Below, one piece after another: positions 47,039-55,122 of a DNA stretch of 64,000 bases. Source of the stretch: Fimbriiglobus ruber. Lineage in GTDB: Bacteria; Planctomycetota; Planctomycetia; Gemmatales; Gemmataceae. The stretch lies in assembly GCF_002197845.1 (NCBI RefSeq), contig NZ_NIDE01000020.1, forward strand, positions 171,460-235,459. The letters are read 5' to 3'. Within the stretch, counting starts at the first letter, position 1. Each line of letters opens with the position of its first letter. Below the pieces are notes generated by a model, which worked only from the letters and a program-made list of their open reading frames with translations, ran no database searches and was not told the DNA's origin. A program made the position numbers and the translations under genes.

Positions 47039-47803
47039 CTACGCCGCACCCGTCACGCCGCCCACGCGGGCCGCCAACCGAAGCACCTCGGACTCGTCCA
47101 CCTTCATCGCCTTGGCCTTGGCCTCAATCGCCTTAAACTCCTCTGGATACAGCCGGACGACCACCGTCTTAAATGCCGATGCGGGGGACGTGGGCGGCGG
47201 GGAGTTTTGGTTAACCGTAGCCCAGATCGCCTTGCACACGGCGGCCAGCGGCGCTTCGGAGTTACTGATCGCCACCACCCCCTTGTTGGGGTCGACCTTG
47301 ACTGTCCGGTTGGGCTTCCGGTCCGCCATCGGTTCCGGCTTGCCGGGCTGCTTCGGCTCCCCGTGGATGACCGCCTTCTGAGCCTCCGGGGTCCGGATGG
47401 TGCTCTTGTTGAATACCTGGATGATCTCCCGCAGGCTCAATTCGTCGAGGTCCACGTCGCGGGAGAACTCGTCGCCCCCGACGAACACCGCGACCGCCTT
47501 CGTCTTGGCGAGCCGCTTCTGGTCCTTCATGTTCATCTCGGACATCGCCGTCAGGAGCCGATACCGCCCCGCGTATTGGGCCACCAGCCCGGGGTGCAGG
47601 CGGCCGGTCCCAACCATCGGGAGCCACTTGGCGAACGAGCACTTGAATTTCGCCATGGGCACGCCGCGGTCTTCCAGTTCGCACCAGATGGCGGCCAACC
47701 GCGAGATCGACAGGGCGGACATTCTCATCAGCCGATCGAATTCATCGACCAGTTGGCCCGTCGTCATTTGGGCCACGTTCGCCTTAGTGGTCTCGTCGTT
47801 CAT
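47039..47803 (-). CDS. Probable DNA-binding protein with ribbon-helix-helix C-terminus
   Basis: 254 residues from ATG 47803 with AAGGAG six bases upstream. The last 45 residues, KTVVVRLYPEEFKAIEAKAK and AMKVDESEVLRLAARV, have the beta strand plus two helices of an RHH dimer. The N-terminal 150 residues (SRLAAIWCELEDRGVPMAKF and KFKCSFAKWLPMV) resemble DUF3102-like replication or partition proteins. An acidic loop divides the parts. Regulator or partition-like protein. Confidence 0.55.
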   Translation of the reverse strand: MNDETTKANVAQMTTGQLVDEFDRLMRMSALSISRLAAIWCELEDRGVPMAKFKCSFAKWLPMVGTGRLHPGLVAQYAGRYRLLTAMSEMNMKDQKRLAKTKAVAVFVGGDEFSRDVDLDELSLREIIQVFNKSTIRTPEAQKAVIHGEPKQPGKPEPMADRKPNRTVKVDPNKGVVAISNSEAPLAAVCKAIWATVNQNSPPPTSPASAFKTVVVRLYPEEFKAIEAKAKAMKVDESEVLRLAARVGGVTGAA

Positions 47804-48486
47804 TTGCAGTCTCCTTGGAGGGAATCGAGGGCTTGGGTCAGTTTGGAACGGATGTCGTGAAATTGCATGCCGACGTCCAATTGCTTTGCATTCACGTACC
47901 TTGCGCGACCGCGGCTCCGCTCGCGTTTTTGCTTGCAATTCGCCGAGCATTTAGACTGCGTGTAGTGCCCTATGAATCGTTTGCCGCACACGCTACACAG
48001 TCTGCTGTAGCCACAAGACAAACAAGAAGGCTGTCGGTCGCGGCGCGATGCCGACAACAAATGTTTAGCGGTCCTTACGACTCGTTTTCCGCAGTCGCAC
48101 AAGCATTGCCATTTTTGGCTAGATGTTAAATTTTTATAGCCGTAAGTGCTCACGGGTTGCAAAACCGTGAGCAACCCAAATCGATGCGACATCAGATCTC
48201 GCCACTGCCTTCGCAGAGCACTTGCAGTCAACGCAACCTTTTTGGCCGCGCACGGTCGACATGAACAAGCATGACCGTAAGACGAATACAACAAATATTG
48301 CCGGGTTACAGTTCTGTACTTCCCGCACTCACACTTGCACACCCAAACACGATCTTTAGGAGATATTCGTTGGTGGCCACAAATGCGATCCACGCCCAAC
48401 ACCGTCAGCTTCCCGTACTCCCTCCCCGACAGTTCCCCCTTCCTGTACGGCGGCGCCTTCTCCCGTTTGGCCTTCACTTCTCCCAT
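47800..48486 (-). CDS. Tandem phage zinc-domain protein
   Basis: 228 residues from ATG 48486 (GAGG upstream). Two copies of a phage domain: GREYGKLTVLGVDR with VWVCKCECGKYRTVTR, and HRFGLLTVLQPVS with WQCLCDCGKRVVRTAKHL. Each ends in a Cys pair. A third zinc site, LCSVCGKRFIGHYTQSKCS, follows. Single copies of the CxCxCGK domain are common in phages, often beside AP2-like proteins as here. Nucleic-acid binding is likely. Confidence 0.64.
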   Translation of the reverse strand: MGEVKAKREKAPPYRKGELSGREYGKLTVLGVDRICGHQRISPKDRVWVCKCECGKYRTVTRQYLLYSSYGHACSCRPCAAKKVALTASALRRQWRDLMSHRFGLLTVLQPVSTYGYKNLTSSQKWQCLCDCGKRVVRTAKHLLSASRRDRQPSCLSCGYSRLCSVCGKRFIGHYTQSKCSANCKQKRERSRGRARYVNAKQLDVGMQFHDIRSKLTQALDSLQGDCK

Positions 48487-49070
48487 TGCCACCCCTCCCC
48501 GAACATCACCTGCTGCGTACTCGCCGCCCGCCCCCGCCGCGACCACCACGGGCGAATCCGCACCCCGCGGCACCTGGCCACCGTGACGCCAACCCGGTCG
48601 CCCCACCCTTCCGGGACCGCCAGATACCCGGGCGCCCACGCCACGTCCGGCAGCGGGTCATAACCGCCGTGTCGCAGTCTCCGCATTATCATTTCGTGGG
48701 CCAGCTCCGGGCTGTCCACCGGGCCGACCAAATACGTCACCTGCCCCAACCGGACAGTCGCAACGAACTTACCCCGATGCCGCCGCACGTACTTCGGGAG
48801 AATGTGCGGGCGAATCACCCCGGCCGCAACGCCTCCCTTGATTGCGGCCCACACGTCAAGGGTTGTCGTCAGGGGCGTGGATCGGCTGACGAACTTCACC
48901 GCAGCCCACGCCAGCCCTTCTGACGGGTAAAGCCCGAGATTGATACTTCCGCCTGCCGACTCGGGCAACCAGAGTCGGGCCTGGAACAGCCCCGGTTTGA
49001 TTTGCCGCACGTACTTATGGCGGCACCTGTGAGACGTATCCCGTTCGATTTCGCGCACATCCCCCAACAT
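48474..49070 (-). CDS. AP2-like DNA-binding protein
   Basis: 198 residues from ATG 49070. Two AP2-type units: IKPGLFQARLWLPESAGGSI with NLGLYPSEGLAWAAVKFV, and GKFVATVRLGQVTYLVGPVD with SPELAHEMIMRRL. This G-x-(F/W)-x-A-x(n)-G-x-(Y/F)-x-(S/T)-x-E-x-A pattern is the integrase or HNH-linked DNA-binding module of phages. No nuclease domain is present. Gene overlaps the zinc protein downstream by 13 bases. Confidence 0.62.
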   Translation of the reverse strand: MLGDVREIERDTSHRCRHKYVRQIKPGLFQARLWLPESAGGSINLGLYPSEGLAWAAVKFVSRSTPLTTTLDVWAAIKGGVAAGVIRPHILPKYVRRHRGKFVATVRLGQVTYLVGPVDSPELAHEMIMRRLRHGGYDPLPDVAWAPGYLAVPEGWGDRVGVTVARCRGVRIRPWWSRRGRAASTQQVMFGEGWQWEK

Positions 49071-49091
49071 GCGAGAAGCCTCCGGTGAGAG

Positions 49092-49784
49092 TTAGTCGAC
49101 GAGTTTCCGCAATAACGGCCTCAGCCGCTCCGTCGCCAGGTTACACAGTTGCCGGACCCGTTCCCGGCTGATCCCCTCAATCACCCCGATTTGACGCAGG
49201 GTCAATTGGTCGTACCCGAGCAGCCCGTACCAGTGGCAGAAAATCCGCCGCTGCCGGATCGGGACTGCCAGCAGGGCCTGCTGGATGTCTCGACGGAGGT
49301 GGGTCCGCCACACCTCCCGCTCTCCGTCTTCCTTGGACGACACCCCGAGCGAGTCCCAGCCGGCCGTGGTCCCGCCGTCCAAGTCGCGGACCGCGTCCAC
49401 GGGGATGAGGGAGTCGGGCTCGCCGGCCCTCCGCATGTTCGTTCGCTGGCACTTCGCCCGAATGTGTGCGGCCGCATAGGTCACAAACTTGACCCCGCGC
49501 CGCGGGTCGAACTTCGTCGCCGCGATCGTCGCACCCAAGTAGGCCGCGAGTTTACACTCCTCAAAGTGATCGTCTCCACGGGCAACGATCTGATTCCACG
49601 TCCCCCGGTAGGCCGTCGAGAGTACGAGGATCGGCTCCGGGTACAGGTCGATAAACTCTTTGAGAATCCGCTGCCCCGACTCCCGGAGTACGGGCTGCCA
49701 TTCCCCCCGCTTCTCGTCCCACACGAGGCGGGCGAGCGGGCCGATTTTGGGCTTGAGCGGGCGGTCGAATAGTGTCGGCTGCAT
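49092..49784 (-). CDS. Phage-encoded sigma-70-family factor
   Basis: 230 residues from ATG 49784. Region 2: ECKLAAYLGATIAATKFDPR and GVKFVTYAAAHIRAKCQRTN, the core-binding and -10-recognition helices. Region 4: LTLRQIGVIEGISRERVRQL and CNLATERLRPLLRKL, a -35-type helix-turn-helix. Region 3 is short and region 1.1 is absent. The first 70 residues are not recognised. In phages such factors direct host RNA polymerase to a class of phage promoters. The 16 TCAGGCAACG promoters are obvious candidate targets; this link is inference. Confidence 0.82.
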   Translation of the reverse strand: MQPTLFDRPLKPKIGPLARLVWDEKRGEWQPVLRESGQRILKEFIDLYPEPILVLSTAYRGTWNQIVARGDDHFEECKLAAYLGATIAATKFDPRRGVKFVTYAAAHIRAKCQRTNMRRAGEPDSLIPVDAVRDLDGGTTAGWDSLGVSSKEDGEREVWRTHLRRDIQQALLAVPIRQRRIFCHWYGLLGYDQLTLRQIGVIEGISRERVRQLCNLATERLRPLLRKLVD

Positions 49785-49847
49785 GTACGCTCTCCTGATT
49801 TATTTGTCATCGATTTCGTGCGGGGAGGAATGCGTCCGGCGTCTCAA

Positions 49848-50666
49848 TCACGGCGCAACCCGCCCGTTGAGTACGAAGGCGGCGTGTGTGATCGGCCAGC
49901 CCTGCTTGAACATCTCTTCGCAGGCCAAGGCACCGAGTTCGATCTCGTGGAGTGGGTAACTGCGGAACGTCGCCTCTTCGCTGCCGACTCGCAACGATAG
50001 GAACGACATCAGCGACCGCGGGTTGCACGTCACCCAGCAGGATGAGTAGATGCCGACCGGCAGACAGTCACGGGCCAAGCCGGGGTCCAATTGCCTGGAC
50101 AATTGACGCTCATACCGAGCGTATTCGTCCTTGTAGCCTTGCTTCATATCGCTAACGATCTCGTCGTATTTCTGGTCGGCCGCCGCTTCAGCAATATCTC
50201 CGAAATGTTCCATGTCGGTCACCAAAGCCATCGACTGATCCAGGGTTAGGAACTTCGGTCGACCGGGTTTCCAGCCATCCACTTTTACCATTGGCCTGTC
50301 TCTCGCTGGAATGTAGAAGACCGGGTCGAGTTGCTTATACCTTGCACTCTCTTCATTGTACGAAAATCCGATCCTGTGCCGGTGCCACTCCCTCCACACG
50401 AAGATCGGGGCCTTCACGCAGAAGGTCATTGCCGAATGCTCGAACGGTGTACCGTGCCGGTGTTTGATCAGGTAGTTGATCACCCCGCGTACGTCGTCCG
50501 GGTTCTCGACGGCTCGCCTGAGTCCTTGCTGGGCACTGGTGGACACCCATGCGGCCGACGCGAGCATGGCGTCAGAGCCCATCGATTGAATCAGGGTGAC
50601 ATCGACCGATGATTTAAATTCCACGTTAAACCTCACGAACAGTTTGGATTGTTGGGACGGGGTCAT
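49848..50666 (-). CDS. thyX: Flavin-dependent thymidylate synthase
   Basis: 272 residues from ATG 50666 (GAGG upstream). Makes dTMP from dUMP with methylene-tetrahydrofolate and FAD. Signature at residues 96-110: RHRIGFSYNEESARY, with eight residues between RHR and SxR where the textbook motif has seven. HGTPFEHSAMTFCVKAPIFV provides the usual dimer strand. C-terminal FRSYPLHEIELGALACEEMF is also typical. It is part of a nucleotide-metabolism group with dCTP deaminase. Length is normal for the family. Confidence 0.9.
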   Translation of the reverse strand: MTPSQQSKLFVRFNVEFKSSVDVTLIQSMGSDAMLASAAWVSTSAQQGLRRAVENPDDVRGVINYLIKHRHGTPFEHSAMTFCVKAPIFVWREWHRHRIGFSYNEESARYKQLDPVFYIPARDRPMVKVDGWKPGRPKFLTLDQSMALVTDMEHFGDIAEAAADQKYDEIVSDMKQGYKDEYARYERQLSRQLDPGLARDCLPVGIYSSCWVTCNPRSLMSFLSLRVGSEEATFRSYPLHEIELGALACEEMFKQGWPITHAAFVLNGRVAP

Positions 50667-50995
50667 ATGCGGCGAGCCTCCGCCGCCGGCGGCTTGTTGA
50701 ACCCGTGCCGCCCGTACCTGTGCATCGTCGACCGGCCCCCGTACTTCGGCCCCGCCAACTCCTCGTCCGCCGGCCGCGGGACGTTCTCCATCACCTTTTC
50801 CAGAGGCACTTTGTACAAGCAACAGAGGGTAAGGATCTCGCAGACTTTGAACTGAATCTCGCCGGCCTCTCTCCGGTAAAGCTCGTTCGATCCGAGGTGT
50901 AGCAGTTTGCACACCTCGTCCTGCGTGTACCCGGCGTTCTCGCGGGCGACCGCGATGTTGGCCGCGATCTGGGGCATCATGCGGCGAATGAACAC
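50663..50995 (-). CDS. XRE-type regulator in the nucleotide operon
   Basis: 110 residues from GTG 50995 with AAGGGA seven bases upstream. Helix-turn-helix: NIAVARENAGYTQDEVCKLL and GSNELYRREAGEIQFKVCEI. The C-terminal 30 residues are polar. It lies between dcd and thyX and overlaps thyX by four bases, so it may control this operon or be an unrelated early regulator. Confidence 0.66.
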   Translation of the reverse strand: MFIRRMMPQIAANIAVARENAGYTQDEVCKLLHLGSNELYRREAGEIQFKVCEILTLCCLYKVPLEKVMENVPRPADEELAGPKYGGRSTMHRYGRHGFNKPPAAEARRI

Positions 50996-51008
50996 CGGGA
51001 GTCCCTTT

Positions 51009-51701
51009 TTACTCGGCACCGGCCACCCCCTCCACAATGGGTAACGTCAACCCCATTTGCCCCTGATATTTCCCACCCTTATCCGCATAACTCACCCGGC
51101 ACTCCGCCTCGCCCTTGAGGAACAGCATCTGGGCGATCCCCTCGCCGGCGTAGATCTTGGCCGGCAGCGGGGTCGTGTTGCTGATCTCGATCGTCACCCG
51201 GCCGCGCCATTCGGGTTCAATGGGCGTAGTATTGATTATGATGCCACAACGTGCGTACGTGCTTCGTCCGACGCAGATGGCGAGCACGTCCCGCGGCATC
51301 TCGATCCACTCGACGGTCTCGGCGAGGGCGAAGGAATTGGGCGGGATGAGGACGTGATCCGGCCTGTCCGAGACAGGGCAGACCGCGTCAGCCTTTTCTT
51401 TCGTTTGGTAACACCGCGCGCACCCCTGACCGCTTTGGTTTGGAGACTTGATCCACATCTGCCAGAATCTGTGTTCGCCGCTCGGCGTCAGGTCCACATC
51501 CACGAACGCCTTCGCATCAAAGCTCTTGGGATCTACCACCCCGCGATGGGCGTTGGTAAAGATCTTGAACTTGTACCCGGCCCGCACGTCCAATCCATAG
51601 GACGAGAGCCCCCAGCTAATCCGCCCGGGGGTCTTGTCCCAGGTCGGGGGCGGGTCGATTTTGACCCTCGCCGCGATCATCCAGTCGGGTAAGACGCCCA
51701 T
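51009..51701 (-). CDS. dcd: dCTP deaminase
   Basis: 230 residues from ATG 51701 with GGAGGG ten bases upstream. [16 protein letters not shown], then [40 protein letters not shown] and [20 protein letters not shown] are the trimer-core motifs of the dCTP deaminase or dUTPase fold, with the catalytic Glu in ...VTIEISN. An insertion of some 30 residues with [20 protein letters not shown] and three Cys is not usual. It supplies dUMP or dUTP for ThyX. Dcd versus bifunctional form cannot be separated by eye. Confidence 0.85.
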   Translation of the reverse strand: MGVLPDWMIAARVKIDPPPTWDKTPGRISWGLSSYGLDVRAGYKFKIFTNAHRGVVDPKSFDAKAFVDVDLTPSGEHRFWQMWIKSPNQSGQGCARCYQTKEKADAVCPVSDRPDHVLIPPNSFALAETVEWIEMPRDVLAICVGRSTYARCGIIINTTPIEPEWRGRVTIEISNTTPLPAKIYAGEGIAQMLFLKGEAECRVSYADKGGKYQGQMGLTLPIVEGVAGAE

Positions 51702-51702
51702 C

Positions 51703-51843
51703 TCAGTTGTTCCCTCCAATGCTCACCAGCCACGCACACAGCCGGTAGGTTCCGGCGACCATAATCGCCATGAGACACAAATAAAACACGGCCACGATGC
51801 ACCCCGTAGCAACGTCGCCTTGGTCGTTAGGCTTATCCGCCAC
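51703..51843 (-). CDS. 46-aa single-TM protein
   Basis: GTG 51843 with GGAGG eight bases upstream; the stop overlaps the dcd leader by two bases. One membrane helix ([19 protein letters not shown]) with a polar N-terminus. It lies within an operon of enzymes, so its role as a membrane anchor or lysis factor is open. Confidence 0.52.
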   Translation of the reverse strand: MADKPNDQGDVATGCIVAVFYLCLMAIMVAGTYRLCAWLVSIGGNN

Positions 51844-52072
51844 GCCCGTCCTCCGGGGTAAAAGGAAGAACTACGCAGCACTTGCCCCGAAATTCTTCTC
51901 GCTCGGAACGGGGCGGCTCTGCCCCGTTCAGCCGCCCCGCCATCTCCCGGTATGAGTTCATGCACACCCGGCACAAGTCCCACATGCTCGCTGTGTTCGG
52001 GCACGCCCCGTTCTGGCACCGCTTGGGCTTCCGTTTCTTTGAGGTGCGGTCGGCGGCTTTAGTCTTGGGCAT
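51833..52072 (-). CDS. Small zinc-binding protein
   Basis: 79 residues from ATG 52072, GAGG upstream. A basic leader (KTKAADRTSKKRKPKRC) is followed by RCQNGACPNTASMWDLCRVC, a compact four- or five-Cys site, and a helix. Overlaps the methyltransferase 3' end by 14 bases and the next gene by 11, so translation is coupled. Confidence 0.55.
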   Translation of the reverse strand: MPKTKAADRTSKKRKPKRCQNGACPNTASMWDLCRVCMNSYREMAGRLNGAEPPRSEREEFRGKCCVVLPFTPEDGRGG

Positions 52073-53027
52073 CGGTCGGCACCTCGTCGAACAGGGAGGG
52101 GGCGGCCGGGGTCGCAATCGCCTCGACCTTCGCCCCCGTCACCCGCTTGTAACTATTCCACCCGCTCTCCACGTCCCGCAGTCGGTTCCGGGCAATCTCG
52201 ACCTGACTCTCGCGGATGTCGCATCCGATGAAATTCCGCCCATGAATAATGGCGGCATGGGCTGTTGTTCCGCTCCCCGTGAAACAGTCGGCGACCGTGC
52301 CCCCGGGCGGGCAGCAGGACAGGACGAACCGCTCGACCAGTTCCAAGGGGTAGGGAGCTTCGTTATCGTGGGCCGCGTCGTGGCCCATTTTGCCGCCGCC
52401 GACAACGCAGTCGACGATGTCGCCGTGTTCGTAGCGGGCGAGTATCTTGGTGACCTCTTCGGCCGTGTAGGTGCGATTGATAATGATGCCGGGGTTCGCC
52501 TTCACAGGTGGTTGGTAAGCGTTGCCGTTCTGAATGTCCCCGTTTTTCGCCCCGCAGGTAGCTCGGCCGATAGGAGCCACGACATGCGAAGGTCTGTGGC
52601 CATCGAGGGACACTGCTTTGGTTCCCGGCGCCTTCGACCCGCGTCGCGTTTTTGCCCCCGTCTTGCCCCATTGATTGACCCGCGATCCGCTGCTCACCCG
52701 ATGGCTCATTTCTCCGCCCGGTCCCCACTTCGGGGTATGCCCACACGCCGTGTTGTCGCTCCACGGCAACCGCCCCGGGCGAGCGACGCAGATGATCGGC
52801 TCGGAGTCCCCACGGAACCAGTCTGGGCCACCACTACCGGGGATACCAACACGCCGGTAGATACACGGTTTCCGCAACGTGAACCCCAGACGGATCAGGT
52901 CCGCCATAAGCAGATACGGTGTTGCGGAGTAGCTGTAATCTTCCGTTCGCCCCTCACACACGATCGCAATCAACCCCGTCACCTTGGGGACGCGGCCTGG
53001 ATGATCGTGACCATCCAGTCGACCCAC
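52059..53027 (-). CDS. DNA methyltransferase, C-terminal part (frame -1)
   Basis: Up to 322 residues. The first residues before PKVTGLIAIVCEG are a shadow of the N-terminal frame; the real part begins near 52994. Motif I lies late, PPGGTVADCFTGSGTTAHAA, and IHGRNFIGCDIRESQVEIAR follows, the arrangement of beta-class N6-adenine or N4-cytosine methyltransferases (PF01555), with SAM bound by FTGSGTT. The catalytic PPY motif is in the other frame at 53.1 kb. A -1 shift at GTCCCCAAG would restore one protein of about 390 residues. Confidence 0.72.
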   Translation of the reverse strand: MGRLDGHDHPGRVPKVTGLIAIVCEGRTEDYSYSATPYLLMADLIRLGFTLRKPCIYRRVGIPGSGGPDWFRGDSEPIICVARPGRLPWSDNTACGHTPKWGPGGEMSHRVSSGSRVNQWGKTGAKTRRGSKAPGTKAVSLDGHRPSHVVAPIGRATCGAKNGDIQNGNAYQPPVKANPGIIINRTYTAEEVTKILARYEHGDIVDCVVGGGKMGHDAAHDNEAPYPLELVERFVLSCCPPGGTVADCFTGSGTTAHAAIIHGRNFIGCDIRESQVEIARNRLRDVESGWNSYKRVTGAKVEAIATPAAPSLFDEVPTDAQD

Positions 53028-53221
53028 GCCTGACCCGTCAGGTTGAACCCGATCCCGTATGACCTTTGGGCTTCGTAAGGCGGGGAACCCATGAACAGAT
53101 CGACGCTGTCATTGGGCTGGCGGTTCCACCAGTCGATCGCATCGCCCTGTTCCACCGCCCACGTCCCGCCCATCACCCCACCCCCTTCGTCAGCCGCCGC
53201 CCGCAGTTCTTCATCCGCCAT
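52979..53221 (-). CDS. DNA methyltransferase, N-terminal part
   Basis: 80 residues from ATG 53221, GGGGG upstream, overlapping the previous stop. It carries VEQGDAIDWWNRQPNDSVDL and FMGSPPYEAQRSYG, where SPPYE is the catalytic (D/S)PPY motif IV. It ends at TGA 52979 just after TIIQAASPR, while the C-terminal frame continues smoothly with VTGLIAIVCEG. Either a mutation, an assembly error or ribosomal slippage divides the enzyme. Target sequence unknown. Confidence 0.7.
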   Translation of the reverse strand: MADEELRAAADEGGGVMGGTWAVEQGDAIDWWNRQPNDSVDLFMGSPPYEAQRSYGIGFNLTGQAWVDWMVTIIQAASPR

Positions 53222-53642
53222 TGGTCGTTACCCCCAGAGCCGCCATGAGATTCCGAAAGTGCCCCCGCGTTTTCGGCCACAGGCGATCCGGTAGCCTTTG
53301 GTCATCCACTCGCCAGTAATTGCTCACATCGTTGGGGTTGTCGCCGGCCGGATACACCACAACGGAAATACTGCCCCGCCGCAGTATGGCATTGTCCTCG
53401 CCGTGAGGCGCAAAGCCCTGTTGGATGAGCCACGTCTCCGTCACGGGCTCGTCCGCGTCCTCCGTCGGCAACAGGCCCAGCACCGCGCGGGCCACACCCA
53501 TCGCGTCGTCGCGAATCTGGTTCGCCGGCTCCGGCTCCAGGCTTTCGTCAAAGGGCGACGGTTCGTCCTCGTGGAACCACTCCATGAGAATCCGTTCGGC
53601 CGCCGCCCGCAGTTGGTCCGCCGCCGGTGTCTCGCTGCTCAT
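53211..53642 (-). CDS. Hypothetical 143-aa protein
   Basis: ATG 53642. Acidic helical start (DQLRAAAERILMEWFHEDE) and a more structured end (VTETWLIQQGFAPHGEDNAI, ISVVVYPAGDNPNDVSNYWR). This WLxxxGF...I...G.I.V pattern is shared by many small phage proteins of no known role. Overlaps the methyltransferase gene by 11 bases. Confidence 0.52.
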   Translation of the reverse strand: MSSETPAADQLRAAAERILMEWFHEDEPSPFDESLEPEPANQIRDDAMGVARAVLGLLPTEDADEPVTETWLIQQGFAPHGEDNAILRRGSISVVVYPAGDNPNDVSNYWRVDDQRLPDRLWPKTRGHFRNLMAALGVTTNGG

Positions 53643-53643
53643 G

Positions 53644-54099
53644 TCAGGTGCCCTCCGGGGTGTCGTTAGTGGGTGCCGGTCGCTGCGGCACGTAAGCCGT
53701 CCGCGAAAAACAATCGTGGTGCATCACCCCTCGCTCCGACCGGAACCACTCGAACCACCGCGGACGGGGCTCGTCCCAATGCAGGCCGACGGGCGTTTCC
53801 TTGCCGATCCCCCTGCCACACTTTTGGCAGCGGGAAAACAGACGTCGCCGCAGAGTTTGAAGTGGGTGGATCTGGAGCCGCCAGTGCCAGAAGTGGTAGC
53901 GGGGATGCTTCCACCATGCCCGCGGCCGCGGGTCTTGCCGGTCCTCGGCCTTCCCCTTGTTGAACCAGTCGCACGAGTCGTCGCTCCCGTCCCTCTCCGG
54001 GTCGACGTGCCAGACCGTTACCAGGGCCGGACGGTAGCCGTGGATGGAGCGCACGAACGGGTTCTTGATTTCGAACGCTACTGTCATTGGGTCATGCAT
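53644..54099 (-). CDS. Phage zinc protein with WHW motif
   Basis: 151 residues from ATG 54099 with AAGGAG six bases upstream. VWHVDPERDGSDDSCDWF, YHFWHWRLQIHPLQTLRRRL then SRCQKCGRGIGKETPVGLHW and VMHHDCFSRTAYV. The HFWHW...P...RR...C.CG order matches a phage protein family often found in actinophages and others, function unknown; zinc binding is likely. Confidence 0.58.
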   Translation of the reverse strand: MHDPMTVAFEIKNPFVRSIHGYRPALVTVWHVDPERDGSDDSCDWFNKGKAEDRQDPRPRAWWKHPRYHFWHWRLQIHPLQTLRRRLFSRCQKCGRGIGKETPVGLHWDEPRPRWFEWFRSERGVMHHDCFSRTAYVPQRPAPTNDTPEGT

Positions 54100-54176
54100 T
54101 GGATGCTCCTTGTTTCCTCTCCGCCGCCCGACCCAGACACTCCGCCTGGGCCACGATCCGAAATCGCCCAGATCGC

Positions 54177-54566
54177 TCAACCGTTGGCCCACGCGATCAC
54201 GTCCGCCACTGAATGAAACACCGGGATGCCACGACCCATCGCCTCTGCCGTCTCCAAATCGGCCCCCGTCGACAGTCCAGGCAACCGGAGAACCGCGTCA
54301 GACACGGCCACCCACGGCAGATCAACCCCCATCCAATCCTCATGCGTCGTGTCGCCCGGTAACACGCTCGCGATCGACGCCACAACGCCCTCCGGGTGAC
54401 GGCTGCTAATGGCTTCATACGTCGACCCGTGGTACACGCTCCAGTGCGGACACCACGGGGCCAACCCCGCACGCAGGAGGGCGGCAAACGCCGCGTCTGC
54501 CTGTCGGATGTTGTGGGCCAGACAACCCTTGCTAATGGGGCCAGCTATGTAGACTCGTTTTTTCAT
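54177..54566 (-). CDS. DUF4406-like protein (deoxyribosyltransferase-like fold)
   Basis: 129 residues from ATG 54566 with GAGGG eight bases upstream. KKRVYIAGPISKG at the start, CLAHNIRQADAAFAALLRAG and LPWVAVSDAVLRLPGLSTGA with later GIPVFHSVADVIAW fit the DUF4406 or nucleoside 2-deoxyribosyltransferase-like fold: the YIAGP loop binds nucleotide and ...DAVLRLPG..GAxxE is the conserved second site. A nucleotide-salvage or modification role is plausible, not proven. Confidence 0.68.
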   Translation of the reverse strand: MKKRVYIAGPISKGCLAHNIRQADAAFAALLRAGLAPWCPHWSVYHGSTYEAISSRHPEGVVASIASVLPGDTTHEDWMGVDLPWVAVSDAVLRLPGLSTGADLETAEAMGRGIPVFHSVADVIAWANG

Positions 54567-54578
54567 CGTTCACCCTCG

Positions 54579-54785
54579 TTAAGGTTTCGCCCCGCACACA
54601 ATGCACTTCCCGCAATTCAGCGGCTCCGGGTGCGGGCAGTCCCGCCGCAGGAGCGCGAGATCGTCGCGCAGCGTTTCCATCCGGTTCTCAATCTGCATCG
54701 TCGCCGCCTGCCGGGCGGCGAACTCGTTCCACATCTCCGCCGCCCGCTTGTCGTCGTTCCCGCACCGGTGGCGGATGTGGGCCAT
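54579..54785 (-). CDS. Small protein with C-terminal CxxC, copy 1
   Basis: 68 residues from ATG 54785 (GAGGG five bases upstream; ATG 54806 is the alternative). A helical body (KRAAEMWNEFAARQAATMQI) ends in RDCPHPEPLNCGKCIVCGAK, a C-x-HP...CxxC zinc site. The next gene has the same closing pattern, so the two are probably paralogs. Confidence 0.52.
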   Translation of the reverse strand: MAHIRHRCGNDDKRAAEMWNEFAARQAATMQIENRMETLRDDLALLRRDCPHPEPLNCGKCIVCGAKP

Positions 54786-54825
54786 GATGCCCTCGGTCGC
54801 TCGCATGTAAGTTGTCTCGTTCGTG

Positions 54826-55122
54826 TTAGATAGTCGCCCCACACACCAAACACTCGTCCCAACTATCCGAGCCGCCCGCCGGGTCCGCATGCCACTTCGT
54901 CGTCGGGTGCCGGCAGTCGCGATGTACGGCCGCCAGCTCCGCGTCCATCGCCGTAATCGCGAGCCTGTGAGCCCGCTCCGCAGCGGCCTTCCTGTCGCGA
55001 ATCTCAGCCACCTTCCGCGCCGTGCACTCCAGGTTGTGCAGGTAGCCCGCCAACTGGACGTCCGACTGATCCGGGTGGTTTCGCCCATGGTGGTGGGCGA
55101 TGAGTTCGGGGGTAATCTTCAT
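54826..55122 (-). CDS. Small protein with C-terminal CxxC, copy 2
   Basis: 98 residues from ATG 55122 with GGAGG ten bases upstream. ELIAHHHGRNHPDQSDVQLA, a coiled helix LECTARKVAEIRDRKAAAER, then DCRHPTTKW and DECLVCGATI. The DC-x-HP...CxVCGA ending parallels the 54579 protein. Overlaps the upstream gene by four bases. Function unknown. Confidence 0.52.
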   Translation of the reverse strand: MKITPELIAHHHGRNHPDQSDVQLAGYLHNLECTARKVAEIRDRKAAAERAHRLAITAMDAELAAVHRDCRHPTTKWHADPAGGSDSWDECLVCGATI

